DNA of 64,000 nucleotides from NCBI RefSeq assembly GCF_016031625.1, contig NZ_JACCHP010000012.1:124001-188000 (forward strand). Direction: 5' to 3'. Position numbers and translations under genes: made by a program. This document shows positions 25,901 to 34,437 of this stretch, piece after piece. The stretch comes from Bradyrhizobium agreste (GTDB lineage: Bacteria > Pseudomonadota > Alphaproteobacteria > Rhizobiales > Xanthobacteraceae). The notes under the pieces are model-generated. The model saw nothing but the letters and a program-made list of their open reading frames with translations. It ran no database searches and was not told the origin of the DNA. Each line of letters starts with the position of its first letter. Within the stretch, counting starts at the first letter, position 1.

Positions 25901-27351
25901 CGCCTGTTCGCGTCCTCGCGGTCGCCTCTGAAGTCTATCCCCTCGTCAAGACTGGCGGCCTCGCAGATGTCGCCGGCGCGCTGCCGGTTGCGCTGAAGAC
26001 ACATGGCGTCGAGATGCGCACCTTGCTGCCGGGCTATCCCGACGTGATGCGCCTTTTGTCAGGCACAGAGGAGCTGCGGCGCTGGCCGGATTATTTCGGC
26101 GGCCCTGGCCGGCTGCTGGCGGGCTCGCATGCCGGGCTCGATCTGTTCGTGCTCGACGTACCGCATCTCTATGCCCGGCCCGGCAACCCCTACGTCACCG
26201 CCGATGGCGTCGACTGGCCGGACAACGGCGTGCGCTTCGCCGCGCTGTCGCGCGTGGCGGCCGATATCGGCCACGCTCTCGTGCCGGCCTTCGTGCCCGA
26301 TGTCGTGCACGCCCACGATTGGCAGGCGGGGCTCGCGCCTGCCTACCTGCACTACGACGACCGCCCGCGGCCCGGCACCGTGATGACCATTCACAACATG
26401 GCCTATCAGGGCAAGTTCGCCCCTGCGCTGCTCGGATCGATCGGCCTGCCCTGGCACGCGTTCAACGTCGATGCCCTGGAATATTTCGGTGGCATCAGCT
26501 TCTTGAAGGCGGGCCTGCGGTTCGCCGATCGCATCACCACGGTATCGCCGACCTACGCGAAGGAGATCCAGAGCGACGAAGGCGGCATGGGGCTCGGCGG
26601 CCTGCTGCGTCAGCGATCGGACGTGCTGAGCGGCATCCTCAACGGCGTCGACACCGAGGTCTGGAATCCGCAAACTGATCCGCACATCGCCTATCGCTTC
26701 GACGCGGAGGAGCTGACCTTCCGGGCCGCGAACAAGGCGGTGCTGCAGCAGCAGTTCAACCTCGATTCCTCGGACGAAACGCCGCTGCTCGGCGTCATCA
26801 GCCGGCTGTCGTGGCAGAAGGGGCTCGATCTGCTGCTGGAAGCCATCCCGACCATCCTGCGCGAAGGCATGCAGCTCGCCCTGCTCGGCAGCGGCGACCG
26901 CGATCTGCAGGATCGCTATCAGGCCGCGGCCCGCGCCAATCCCGGCCGGATCGGCGTCGTGATCGGCTATGACGAGATTCTCGCGCATCTGATCCAGGCC
27001 GGCTCGGACGCGCTGATCGTGCCATCGCGCTTCGAGCCGTGCGGCCTGACCCAGCTCTGCGCGCTGCGCTATGGCGCCGTGCCGATCGTCTCCCGCGTCG
27101 GCGGCCTCGAAGACACCATCGTCGATATCGGCGAGGCCGATACATCCGGCCACGATGCCACCGGCTTCAAGTTCGCTCCCGTGACCGCAGATGCCCTTGC
27201 CGGGACGCTGCGCAAGGCCAATGTCGCCTTCCACGACAAGCTGACCTGGCGCCGCCTGCAACGCAGCGGCCTTGCGACCGACGTCTCCTGGCGCAACCGC
27301 GCCGGCGACTATGCCGCGCTGTACCGCGATCTCATGGCGCGCCGTTCGTGA
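25897..27351 (+). CDS. glgA: Glycogen synthase, 484 aa
   Basis: Transfers glucose from ADP-glucose to the growing glycogen chain. The GT5 signature KTGGLADVAGALPVAL near the N-terminus binds ADP-glucose, HAHDWQAGLAP and ITTVSPTYAKEI are present, and the C-terminal GT-B domain has SRLSWQKGLDLLLEA, PSRFEPCGLTQLCALRYGAV and VSRVGGLEDT. Length is typical. It overlaps glgC by 4 nt and is followed after 33 nt by a SemiSWEET gene. No glgB, glgX or glgP is in the window. Confidence 0.97.
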   Translation: MTPVRVLAVASEVYPLVKTGGLADVAGALPVALKTHGVEMRTLLPGYPDVMRLLSGTEELRRWPDYFGGPGRLLAGSHAGLDLFVLDVPHLYARPGNPYVTADGVDWPDNGVRFAALSRVAADIGHALVPAFVPDVVHAHDWQAGLAPAYLHYDDRPRPGTVMTIHNMAYQGKFAPALLGSIGLPWHAFNVDALEYFGGISFLKAGLRFADRITTVSPTYAKEIQSDEGGMGLGGLLRQRSDVLSGILNGVDTEVWNPQTDPHIAYRFDAEELTFRAANKAVLQQQFNLDSSDETPLLGVISRLSWQKGLDLLLEAIPTILREGMQLALLGSGDRDLQDRYQAAARANPGRIGVVIGYDEILAHLIQAGSDALIVPSRFEPCGLTQLCALRYGAVPIVSRVGGLEDTIVDIGEADTSGHDATGFKFAPVTADALAGTLRKANVAFHDKLTWRRLQRSGLATDVSWRNRAGDYAALYRDLMARRS

Positions 27352-27384
27352 TGACCATCATCGAATCCATGCTATAGAGTCGGC

Positions 27385-27645
27385 ATGGAACCCCTCGTGA
27401 TCAAGCTGATCGGCTTTGCCGCCGCTACCTGCACCACCGTCGCCTACGCGCCGCAAGCCATCAAGGTATGGAAGACCCGCTCCACCGGCGACATTTCGCT
27501 CGGCATGTTCCTGGTGATGGTGCTGGGCCTCGCGCTCTGGCTCATCTACGGCCTGCTCTCGGGCGACGCGCCGCTGGTCGCCGCCAACGCCATTACCATG
27601 GTGCTCGCCGGCGGCATCCTGGTGATGAAGCTAAGATACGGGTGA
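27385..27645 (+). CDS. SemiSWEET-type sugar transporter, 86 aa
   Basis: A short protein of three transmembrane helices, the length of bacterial SemiSWEETs, which dimerise to move sugars across the inner membrane down the gradient. The PQ-loop region VAYAPQAIKVWKTRSTGDIS in helix 1 and the SLGMF and LIYGLL segments are characteristic. It lies 33 nt after glgA on the same strand and is probably co-transcribed, linking sugar exchange with glycogen storage. The substrate is not readable from the sequence. Confidence 0.9.
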   Translation: MEPLVIKLIGFAAATCTTVAYAPQAIKVWKTRSTGDISLGMFLVMVLGLALWLIYGLLSGDAPLVAANAITMVLAGGILVMKLRYG

Positions 27646-27783
27646 GCGTTGTTGCTGCGTAGGGTGGATTAGGAAAATGGCCGCGCAATGGGATGCAGAC
27701 CGCTATTGAATGTGGCTACGTCCCATGGCACCGAGAGATCGTTCTAGGCGGGCTGCAACACGGCCGAACGACTGGAGACCGGT

Positions 27784-28488
27784 ATGAGCAATCCAGACGA
27801 GGCCGAGATCAGGGTGCTGAGCGCCGTCGCCATCCACGCGGAGCTCGAAGAATTGCTGCCGCGCTTCAGCCGTGAGCGCGGCTTGGGGATTCAGGTCAAA
27901 TACGATGTCAATCCAGCGGTTGCGAAGCGGGTCATGGCCGGCGAAGTCTTCGATGTCGGACTGAACAATCCCTGGTATGTCGAAGCGATGATCGCGCAGG
28001 GCTGCGTCATTCCAGACGTTCATGTGCCATTCGGCCGAATCCCGCTGGCGATCGGCGCTGCCGGACCCGAGCGGGAAATTGTCAGCTCGCAAGAGGAAGT
28101 CCGCGATCTCCTCGCGAGCGCCGATACGATCGCCTACACGGACATCGGGACCAGCGGCAAGACGTTCCTGCGGGCGATCAAGGTCATGGGACTTGAACAA
28201 CAGCTGGCGGATCGATTGCGGCCGATGGGAGCAGGAGAGCCGCCGCTCGCTGTGTCACAGGGATGCGTGCAATATGCCATCGCACCTTTGTCCAGGATCA
28301 TAGCGGCTCCCGGCATCGTTCCGGTCGCAACGTTTCCGGGCGAGCTCGATCTCAGCATTGATATGTCGATGTTCGTCCATATCCGCAGCAAGCGGCGGGA
28401 GGCCTCGGCGCAACTCATCCGTTTCCTGTCGGATGCGGCCCATGACGCTTATCTGCTGTCGCACGGCATTGCGCGTTACAAGGCGTGA
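27784..28488 (+). CDS. ModA-like solute-binding protein without signal peptide, 234 aa
   Basis: GGAG lies 8 nt before the ATG, supporting this start. The sequence IRVLSAVAIHAELEELLPRF, then VNPAVAKRVMAGEVFDVGL and IAYTDIGTSGKTFLRAI resembles the ModA/PBP type II class that binds oxyanions or small organic acids. Uniquely among the binding proteins here, it has no signal peptide, so it is either cytoplasmic or needs a start I cannot see. No ABC transporter genes are adjacent. It could be a cytoplasmic sensor or a lone binding domain. Function unknown. Confidence 0.75.
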   Translation: MSNPDEAEIRVLSAVAIHAELEELLPRFSRERGLGIQVKYDVNPAVAKRVMAGEVFDVGLNNPWYVEAMIAQGCVIPDVHVPFGRIPLAIGAAGPEREIVSSQEEVRDLLASADTIAYTDIGTSGKTFLRAIKVMGLEQQLADRLRPMGAGEPPLAVSQGCVQYAIAPLSRIIAAPGIVPVATFPGELDLSIDMSMFVHIRSKRREASAQLIRFLSDAAHDAYLLSHGIARYKA

Positions 28489-28543
28489 TCTCTGATCTTT
28501 GACTGGTAATGGCGGGTCACGGCTCGCTAATCGGCTTCCACCT

Positions 28544-29338
28544 TCATCCGAACACATACGAGGCCATCGCCACATGCGCGACCTCGTCGACGAAGACACG
28601 CCGTCCGACGTCGCTGCCCGCGGCACCGGCCGCCACCATCAGCGGCAGCAGATGGTCCTCGCGCGGATGCGCAAGGCGTGCGCTCGGCGCATTCTCCCAA
28701 TCGACCAGCATCGCATTGCGGCGCGCCGCATCGGGGTTGCTGATCGCCTCGTTCAGATAGGCCTCGAAATCATACGAGACGGGCTTGGACTCCGGACGAT
28801 TGAAGCCGCGCATGTTGTGATAGGTCAGGCCGCTGCCGACGATCAGGATGCCTTCGTCTCGCAAGGATGCGATCGCCTGCCCTACCTTGACGTGCTCGGC
28901 CGCGTCATAGCTGGACTTCAGCGACAGCAGCACGATCGGCATATCGGCATTCGGATACATCAGCCCGAGCGGAACGAACGTGCCGTGATCGAAACCCTGG
29001 TCGGGATCTTCGCGGCAATCGAGGCCGGCATGCGTGAGCAGCGCCTTCACCTGCGCGGCGAGCTCGGGCTTGCCCGGTGCCGGATATTTGAGGTGGTAGG
29101 TATGCTCGGGGAAACCGTAATAGTCGTAGACCATCGGCGGATGCGGCGAGGTCGAAACCGTGAAGGCGTCGGCTTCCCAATGCCCGGTGATGACAAGCAC
29201 GGCCTTCGGCCTCTCGGGCAGAAGCTGCGGCAAGTTCGCGAACGCCTCGGCAGTCTTGGCATATTGCACCCGCCTGTCCTCCATGAAGGGCCAGGGGCCG
29301 CCGCCATGCGACAGGAACAGGGTCGGAAATCGCGTCAT
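28544..29338 (-). CDS. Class III extradiol dioxygenase-like protein (DODA/YgiD family), 264 aa
   Basis: Family members cleave catechol rings such as DOPA using iron or zinc. The metal ligands expected for this family can be seen: His in LFLSHGGGPW (near residue 11), the ITGHWEA His (near 52), the FDHGTFVPLGLMYP His, and the C-terminal SGLTYHN segment. Length of about 260 aa is normal. It stands alone on the minus strand, so the physiological substrate cannot be inferred from neighbours. Confidence 0.9.
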   Translation of the reverse strand: MTRFPTLFLSHGGGPWPFMEDRRVQYAKTAEAFANLPQLLPERPKAVLVITGHWEADAFTVSTSPHPPMVYDYYGFPEHTYHLKYPAPGKPELAAQVKALLTHAGLDCREDPDQGFDHGTFVPLGLMYPNADMPIVLLSLKSSYDAAEHVKVGQAIASLRDEGILIVGSGLTYHNMRGFNRPESKPVSYDFEAYLNEAISNPDAARRNAMLVDWENAPSARLAHPREDHLLPLMVAAGAAGSDVGRRVFVDEVAHVAMASYVFG

Positions 29339-29491
29339 CGGTTCGTCTCGTTGACAACAGGGGCGTGCGAGCGGTCCGCACGATCGGCGTTGAGCATAGG
29401 CAAAGCAGCATGGTTAGCAAGTCGTTAACGATTTGCCGCCCAGAATCCCGCCGGGCCGAAGCAGTCGGCCTGAAGACAAGTGAGACGTGCG

Positions 29492-29671
29492 ATGAGGAAG
29501 TTTGCGCTGGGGGACGTCGTCAACAGTGACAAGGGCCGCCGCGGTGTCGTCCGCGCCGCCTTCAAGTCGCGGGATGGCCAACAGTTCTATGCCGTCGAGA
29601 AGGACGGCGCGATGGATTACCTGGAGGAAGACCGGCTTAGCCTCGCGCCGCGCGTCGAGCTCGCGGCTTAA
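29492..29671 (+). CDS. Small hypothetical protein, 59 aa
   Basis: ATG 29492 is chosen over an in-frame start 12 nt earlier because the protein begins naturally at RKFALGDVVNSDKGRRGVVR. The short basic sequence reads like a small beta-barrel (DVV, GVVRAAF, QQFYAVE, MDYLEEDRL), as in KOW- or SH3-like domains. I recognise no family. No partner genes are next to it. Confidence 0.6.
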   Translation: MRKFALGDVVNSDKGRRGVVRAAFKSRDGQQFYAVEKDGAMDYLEEDRLSLAPRVELAA

Positions 29672-29677
29672 TCCAAC

Positions 29678-31147
29678 TCATCTCCTGCCCTCATTTGCGA
29701 GCCGGTCGAGACGATCCGCGAATGGATCGTCGCCGCTCGCGATGCCGTCGTTCGCGATCAGCAGCAGGCGATCGCCGCTAGCTGCGTCCCAGCGCGGCAG
29801 GTCGGGACCATTGGGATCGCCGGTTCTGGCGAAGTTGATCCAGTAGGCGCGCATGCGGCTTGCGACCTCGCGATCGTGCCGCGACAGGATGCCCGCACCG
29901 GGCACGCCTTCCGCACCGAAGATGAACTGCAGCTCGCGGCCGTGGACGACGTCCGGATTGGCGCGGCGCGCTTCCGGCACATAGGCGAAGCGGTAGCGAA
30001 AGGTCGGCGCGCCGCCTGCCGCGTGCAGCCGTGCCAGCAGCCGCACCGGCTCGGAGAAGACCTTGTCGGTGTAGAGTCTTGCCGCGAGATCCGAAGGTCT
30101 GGCCAGATCGGGATAGAGTTTGCGCAATTCGTCGCTGCCCGGGCCCGTCGGCACGAGCTCCTCCTTGATCGCGGACTCGTTCTCAAAGCCGGCCTCGTCC
30201 TCGTTCGAGCCGATGATCACGGGAATGCGGCTTTGGCGTCCGGCCGCAAAGCCCGCGGCGAGGTCCTCGGTCGCGAGACGTCCATCCATCATAGGAGCGA
30301 AGCTGCGCGGCGATTTCTCCAGCAATTGCTTTTCGGCAGCGAGCACGCGCCGCGGCTCGGCTGTGCGCAGATCCGTCTTCGGCCCGAGCGCGGCCACGAA
30401 CTCCCGGCCAATGGCCTCGGCCTCTTCTGCCGAACGCAGGCGCGCGCGGCCGGCCACCGATTGCAGAATGGCCTTGTGGAACAGATCGCGCGCTTGCGCC
30501 GACAGCATCAACAACGCGATCGACGTCGCGCCTGCATCGCTGCCGAACAGCGTGACGTTATCAGGATCGCCGCCGAAGGCCGCGATGTTGTCGTGCACCC
30601 AATGCAGCGCGGCGAGCTGGTCCATCAGGCCGAAATTGCCGGAGCCGGCGTCCGACAGCGCGGGATGCGAGAGCCAGCCGAGCGCGCCGAGGCGATAATT
30701 CACGGTCACCACGATGAGGCCCGCCTGCGCCAGCTTGGCGCCATCGAACAGCGGATCGTTCGCGGTGCCCGAGACGAAGGCGCCGCCATGGATGAACACC
30801 ATCACCGGCAACGGGCCGTCGACCCCGAAAGGACGAAACACGTTCAGCGTCAGGCAATCCTCGCTCGCCGCCGGCAATTCCGGCTGAAGGCACGGCGCGC
30901 CGTAATCGTAGGCGGTGCGCATCTCCGAGCTTTCGGTCGTCGGCTGCGGCGGTTGCCAGCGGAGCGCGCCGACCGGCGGCGCCGCGTAAGCCAGCCCCTT
31001 GAACGCGGCCACCTCGCCTTGCACGGCGCCGAGCATCTGCCCCTCACGCGTCAGCGCGAATGGAAACTGCCCGACCGCCTGGGCGACGGCCGAGCCGGCG
31101 CCACACAGGACTGCAATAGCCGCAACGAATGCAAGCAAGGCCCGCAT
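29678..31147 (-). CDS. Type B carboxylesterase homologue with Asp in place of the nucleophilic Ser, 489 aa
   Basis: Residues 1-22 are a signal peptide. The fold is that of para-nitrobenzyl/carboxylesterases: SEDCLTLNVFRP, VMVFIHGGAF (oxyanion-hole HGG, 120-122), VNYRLGALGWLSHP and GGDPDNVTLFG. The nucleophile elbow, normally GESAG, reads GSDAG at 202-206, so residue 204 is Asp (codon GAT at 30538-30536). The acid (SNEDEAGF, Glu318) and His (VVHGRELQFIFG, His402) are kept. It is either a pseudoenzyme or a hydrolase using Asp as nucleophile, as in haloalkane dehalogenases. It is exported to the periplasm and stands alone. Confidence 0.88.
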   Translation of the reverse strand: MRALLAFVAAIAVLCGAGSAVAQAVGQFPFALTREGQMLGAVQGEVAAFKGLAYAAPPVGALRWQPPQPTTESSEMRTAYDYGAPCLQPELPAASEDCLTLNVFRPFGVDGPLPVMVFIHGGAFVSGTANDPLFDGAKLAQAGLIVVTVNYRLGALGWLSHPALSDAGSGNFGLMDQLAALHWVHDNIAAFGGDPDNVTLFGSDAGATSIALLMLSAQARDLFHKAILQSVAGRARLRSAEEAEAIGREFVAALGPKTDLRTAEPRRVLAAEKQLLEKSPRSFAPMMDGRLATEDLAAGFAAGRQSRIPVIIGSNEDEAGFENESAIKEELVPTGPGSDELRKLYPDLARPSDLAARLYTDKVFSEPVRLLARLHAAGGAPTFRYRFAYVPEARRANPDVVHGRELQFIFGAEGVPGAGILSRHDREVASRMRAYWINFARTGDPNGPDLPRWDAASGDRLLLIANDGIASGDDPFADRLDRLANEGRR

Positions 31148-31223
31148 CTTCGCAACGATCTCGATGAAGGGTTCGGCAGGTTATGTCCTGAGCCGTCGGC
31201 AAGGCAAGCCTCGCGCCTTGCAC

Positions 31224-31433
31224 CTACCCGCCCTTGCCAAGCAGCTCCGTGAGCGCGCGGCGCGCGACGATGCCAAGCTCGCCCAGCGTGGAGTGACCGG
31301 ACTGCGCCGCCTCGATCAGGCGCTCGGCGATGAACCTGCGGCTGTCGTGATCGCCGCCATGCGGCAGTTGCCGGCACGTCTCCTCGAGAACGACGTCCAT
31401 GTTCGCTCTGGTTCGCTCACTCAACTCTGTCAT
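31224..31433 (-). CDS. Small conserved hypothetical protein, 69 aa
   Basis: ATG 31433 (TELSERTRANMDVVLEETCR) is chosen over a start 39 nt earlier. The protein is helical and charged: QLPHGGDHDSRRFIAERLIE and LGELGIVARRALTELL. I associate this type with conserved small proteins of Bradyrhizobium, where its role is unknown. It has no membrane segment. It is separated by 76 nt from the carboxylesterase downstream on the same strand. Confidence 0.65.
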   Translation of the reverse strand: MTELSERTRANMDVVLEETCRQLPHGGDHDSRRFIAERLIEAAQSGHSTLGELGIVARRALTELLGKGG

Positions 31434-31664
31434 GACGCCCGGACGGTACGCGTGGCTTGTAAGCGCAAGCATACACAGAAGGATGAGGTCTGATTACCCC
31501 GGGCTATCACGGCCATTGTGCGTCGCGGTGCGTGTGGTGCGGCAATATTTCGCGTGGTCACGAAGCCGCCGCAAACGACAACCCCAGGATTGCACTTGCC
31601 GTAATGACAAGCTGAGCCTGCGGCGATAGCCTGCCGGCAAAACAAAACGTACGGGAGGAACAAC

Positions 31665-34352
31665 ATGCCTGACGCAATGGTTGCCACACGTGCCTCGGAT
31701 GAGCGCGGAACCGCTCAAAAGGTCGATGTCGCCGTGGTCGGCGCCGGCTTTTCCGGCCTCTACCTCCTCCATCGCCTGCGCAAGGCGGGGTTTTCGGCGG
31801 TCGGCCTCGACGAGGCCCGCGATGTCGGCGGCACCTGGTATTGGAACCGCTATCCGGGCGCGCGCTGCGACATCCAGACCATCGACTACAGCTACACGTT
31901 CGATCCCGAGCTCGAGACCGCCTGGACCTGGTCGGAGAAATACGCGACGCAGCCCGAGATCCTGCGCTATCTCGGCTTCGTCGCCGATCGCTACGATCTG
32001 CGCCGCGATATCCGTTTCAAGACCAAGGTCACCGAAGCCAGGTGGGACGAAGCGTCCGAGCGCTGGCTCATCACCACTGACAATGGGCCGCCCGTCTCCT
32101 GCCGCCACTACATCATGGCGACCGGTTGCCTCTCCGCGCCAAAGCCGCCGGAGATCGATGGCGTGAAGGACTTCAAGGGCGAGGTCTATTTCACCGGCCG
32201 CTGGCCGCATGACGGCGTCAATCTCACAGGGAAGCGCGTCGCCGTGATCGGCACGGGCTCCTCGGCGATCCAGTCGATCCCGCTGATCGCGGAGCAGGCC
32301 GCGCATCTGACCGTGTTCCAGCGCACACCGAATTTCGCATTGCCGGCGCATAATGGCCCGGCGCCCGCGGACCGCATGAACCTGCTGCAGAGTGACCGCG
32401 CGGCCTATCGCGAGCAGGCGCGGCAGTCGATGGCCGGCGTGCCCTACCCGCAGCAGACGGTCGTGAGCTGGCAGCTCAGCGATGCCGAGCGTCGCGAGCG
32501 GTTCGAACGCGCCTGGGCCGCCGGCGACCTCGTCCACATCCTGACGCAGCTCTGGGCCGACCAGGCCGTCGACCTCGACGGCAACAAGATCGTCCAGGAC
32601 CTGATCCGCGAGAAGATCCGCGCCGCCGTCAAGGACCCCGAGACCGCCGCGGCACTGATGCCGGACGACCATCCGTTCGGCGCGAAACGCCCCTGCCTCG
32701 ACACCAATTATTACGCAACCTACAACCGTCCGAACGTCACGCTGGTCAATCTGCGCAAGGAGCCGATCAAGGCGATCACTGCGAGCGGCATCTCCACCAA
32801 CGGCCGCAGCTTCGACCTCGACGTCATCGTCTTTGCAACCGGCTTCGACGCCATGACGGGCGCGATCCGTGCCGTGCATCCGATCACCGGGCGCGGCGGC
32901 AAGTCGCTGTCCGACGTCTGGGCGCAGGGGCCGCAGACCTATCTCGGCCTCACCGTCGAGGGCTTTCCGAACTTCTTCATGATCACCGGCCCCGGCAGCC
33001 CGTCGGTGCTCTCGAATATGGCGGTTTCGATCGAGCAGCATGTCGACTGGGTGGTCGATCGCCTTGCGGCGCTGCGTGATGCCGGCTTCACCACGATCGA
33101 GCCGACCGAGACGGCGCAGGCCGGCTGGAACAGGCACATGGCCGACTGTTCGATGCTGACGCTGCACCGGCTCGCCAACACCTGGTACACGGGCGCCAAC
33201 GTGCCCGGCAAGGTGCAGGGGCTGATGCCCTATACCGGCGGCGTCGGCCCTTACCGCAGCATCTGCGACGAGGTGGTCAGCCGCGGCATGCTCGGCTTCA
33301 AGCTCACCGGCCCCAATGGTGCCGTCCAATGCAATGACGGCGAGGTGGTACGCCTGCAGCCGGACGTGCGGCTGGTGCTGAACCTGCTCGCCTCGCTCAA
33401 CCTGCCGCCGATCGAATCGATGGGCGCGCTCGGCGCCCGTGCCTTCGTCAACGAGTTCAACAAGGGCCGGCCTGCGGGGCGGCCGATCGGCGAGATCGTC
33501 GACGGCACCCTGCCCGTTACCGACGGTGCGTTGCCGTACCGTGTCTACAAGCCGGCAGCACCGGGACCGCATCCGGTCGTGGTCTATTTCCATGGTGGCG
33601 GCTGGGTGCTCGGCGACGAGCAATCGGACGAGCCGTTCTGCCGCGACATGGTGCGGCGGACCGGCATGATGTTCGTCAGCGTCGGCTATCGCCACGCGCC
33701 GGAGCATCGCTTCCCGACCGCGGCCGAGGACGGCTATGCGGCGACGCGCTGGATCGCCGAGCACGCCGCCGAGCTTGGCGGCAGGCCGGGCCCGGTGCTG
33801 GTCGCCGGCTGGAGTGCCGGCGGCAACATCGCCGCCGTCACCTGCCAGCTCGCGCGCGACCGCAGCGGGCCCGCCATCGCCGGCCAGCTTCTGGTCTGCC
33901 CGGTCACCGACTGCAGCTACGATCGGCCCTCTTACAACGAAAATGGGACCGCTTATTTCCTGACGCGCTCGCTGATGTACTGGTTCTGGGACCTCTACTG
34001 CTCGCCGGCCGACCGCACCGACCCGCGGGTCTCGCCGCTGCGCGGCAAGGTCGCCGGCCTGCCGCCGGCCTTCGTCGTCACCTGCGAGTTCGATCCGCTG
34101 CGCGACGAGGGGATCGCCTATGCCGAGGCCATGGCCGGAGCCGGCGTCCCGGTCGAGCAGCTCAAGGCGCGCGGCCACTTCCACTCGTCCTTCACCATGG
34201 TCGACGTGGTGATCACGGGCGTGTCGGGCCGGGTGCAGATGGCGCAGGCCTTGCGGCGCTTTGCCGGGCTTCCGCCCAAGATCAGCAGCAGTGACGATCA
34301 CGGACACGACCACGCCAGCCCGGGGCGCGAGATCGCCGCGGCGGCGAGCTGA
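31665..34352 (+). CDS. Baeyer-Villiger-type flavin monooxygenase fused to an alpha/beta-hydrolase, 895 aa
   Basis: GGGAGG precedes the ATG. Residues 20 to about 540 are an NAD(P)H/FAD monooxygenase: GAGFSG (26-31), GGTWYWNRYPGARCD and the BVMO fingerprint at 170-181, which reads FKGEVYFTGRWP with Phe176 where His is usual, then VIGTGSSAIQ (194-203). Residues about 580-870 are an HSL-type hydrolase: HGGGW (643-647), the nucleophile Ser717 in GWSAGG, and Asp and His in FDPLRDEG and ARGHFHSSF. A BVMO makes an ester from a ketone and the hydrolase would split it, so one polypeptide could run two consecutive steps. Soluble cytoplasmic protein; substrate unknown. Confidence 0.93.
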   Translation: MPDAMVATRASDERGTAQKVDVAVVGAGFSGLYLLHRLRKAGFSAVGLDEARDVGGTWYWNRYPGARCDIQTIDYSYTFDPELETAWTWSEKYATQPEILRYLGFVADRYDLRRDIRFKTKVTEARWDEASERWLITTDNGPPVSCRHYIMATGCLSAPKPPEIDGVKDFKGEVYFTGRWPHDGVNLTGKRVAVIGTGSSAIQSIPLIAEQAAHLTVFQRTPNFALPAHNGPAPADRMNLLQSDRAAYREQARQSMAGVPYPQQTVVSWQLSDAERRERFERAWAAGDLVHILTQLWADQAVDLDGNKIVQDLIREKIRAAVKDPETAAALMPDDHPFGAKRPCLDTNYYATYNRPNVTLVNLRKEPIKAITASGISTNGRSFDLDVIVFATGFDAMTGAIRAVHPITGRGGKSLSDVWAQGPQTYLGLTVEGFPNFFMITGPGSPSVLSNMAVSIEQHVDWVVDRLAALRDAGFTTIEPTETAQAGWNRHMADCSMLTLHRLANTWYTGANVPGKVQGLMPYTGGVGPYRSICDEVVSRGMLGFKLTGPNGAVQCNDGEVVRLQPDVRLVLNLLASLNLPPIESMGALGARAFVNEFNKGRPAGRPIGEIVDGTLPVTDGALPYRVYKPAAPGPHPVVVYFHGGGWVLGDEQSDEPFCRDMVRRTGMMFVSVGYRHAPEHRFPTAAEDGYAATRWIAEHAAELGGRPGPVLVAGWSAGGNIAAVTCQLARDRSGPAIAGQLLVCPVTDCSYDRPSYNENGTAYFLTRSLMYWFWDLYCSPADRTDPRVSPLRGKVAGLPPAFVVTCEFDPLRDEGIAYAEAMAGAGVPVEQLKARGHFHSSFTMVDVVITGVSGRVQMAQALRRFAGLPPKISSSDDHGHDHASPGREIAAAAS

Positions 34353-34364
34353 GCGGAAGCGGAG

Positions 34365-34388
34365 CGGCCGGGAAGCGCTTCCCGGCCG
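34365..34388. terminator. Perfect 24-nt palindrome between convergent genes
   Basis: CGGCCGGGAAGC/GCTTCCCGGCCG is self-complementary over 24 nt and lies between the BVMO fusion and the convergent MFS gene. It is probably a bidirectional terminator, although no T-run is present. Confidence 0.5.
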
Positions 34389-34437
34389 ACCCGGCGATTG
34401 GCGTGGCCCCGGCAGCCGGCTGTATCTGCAGATGCAG

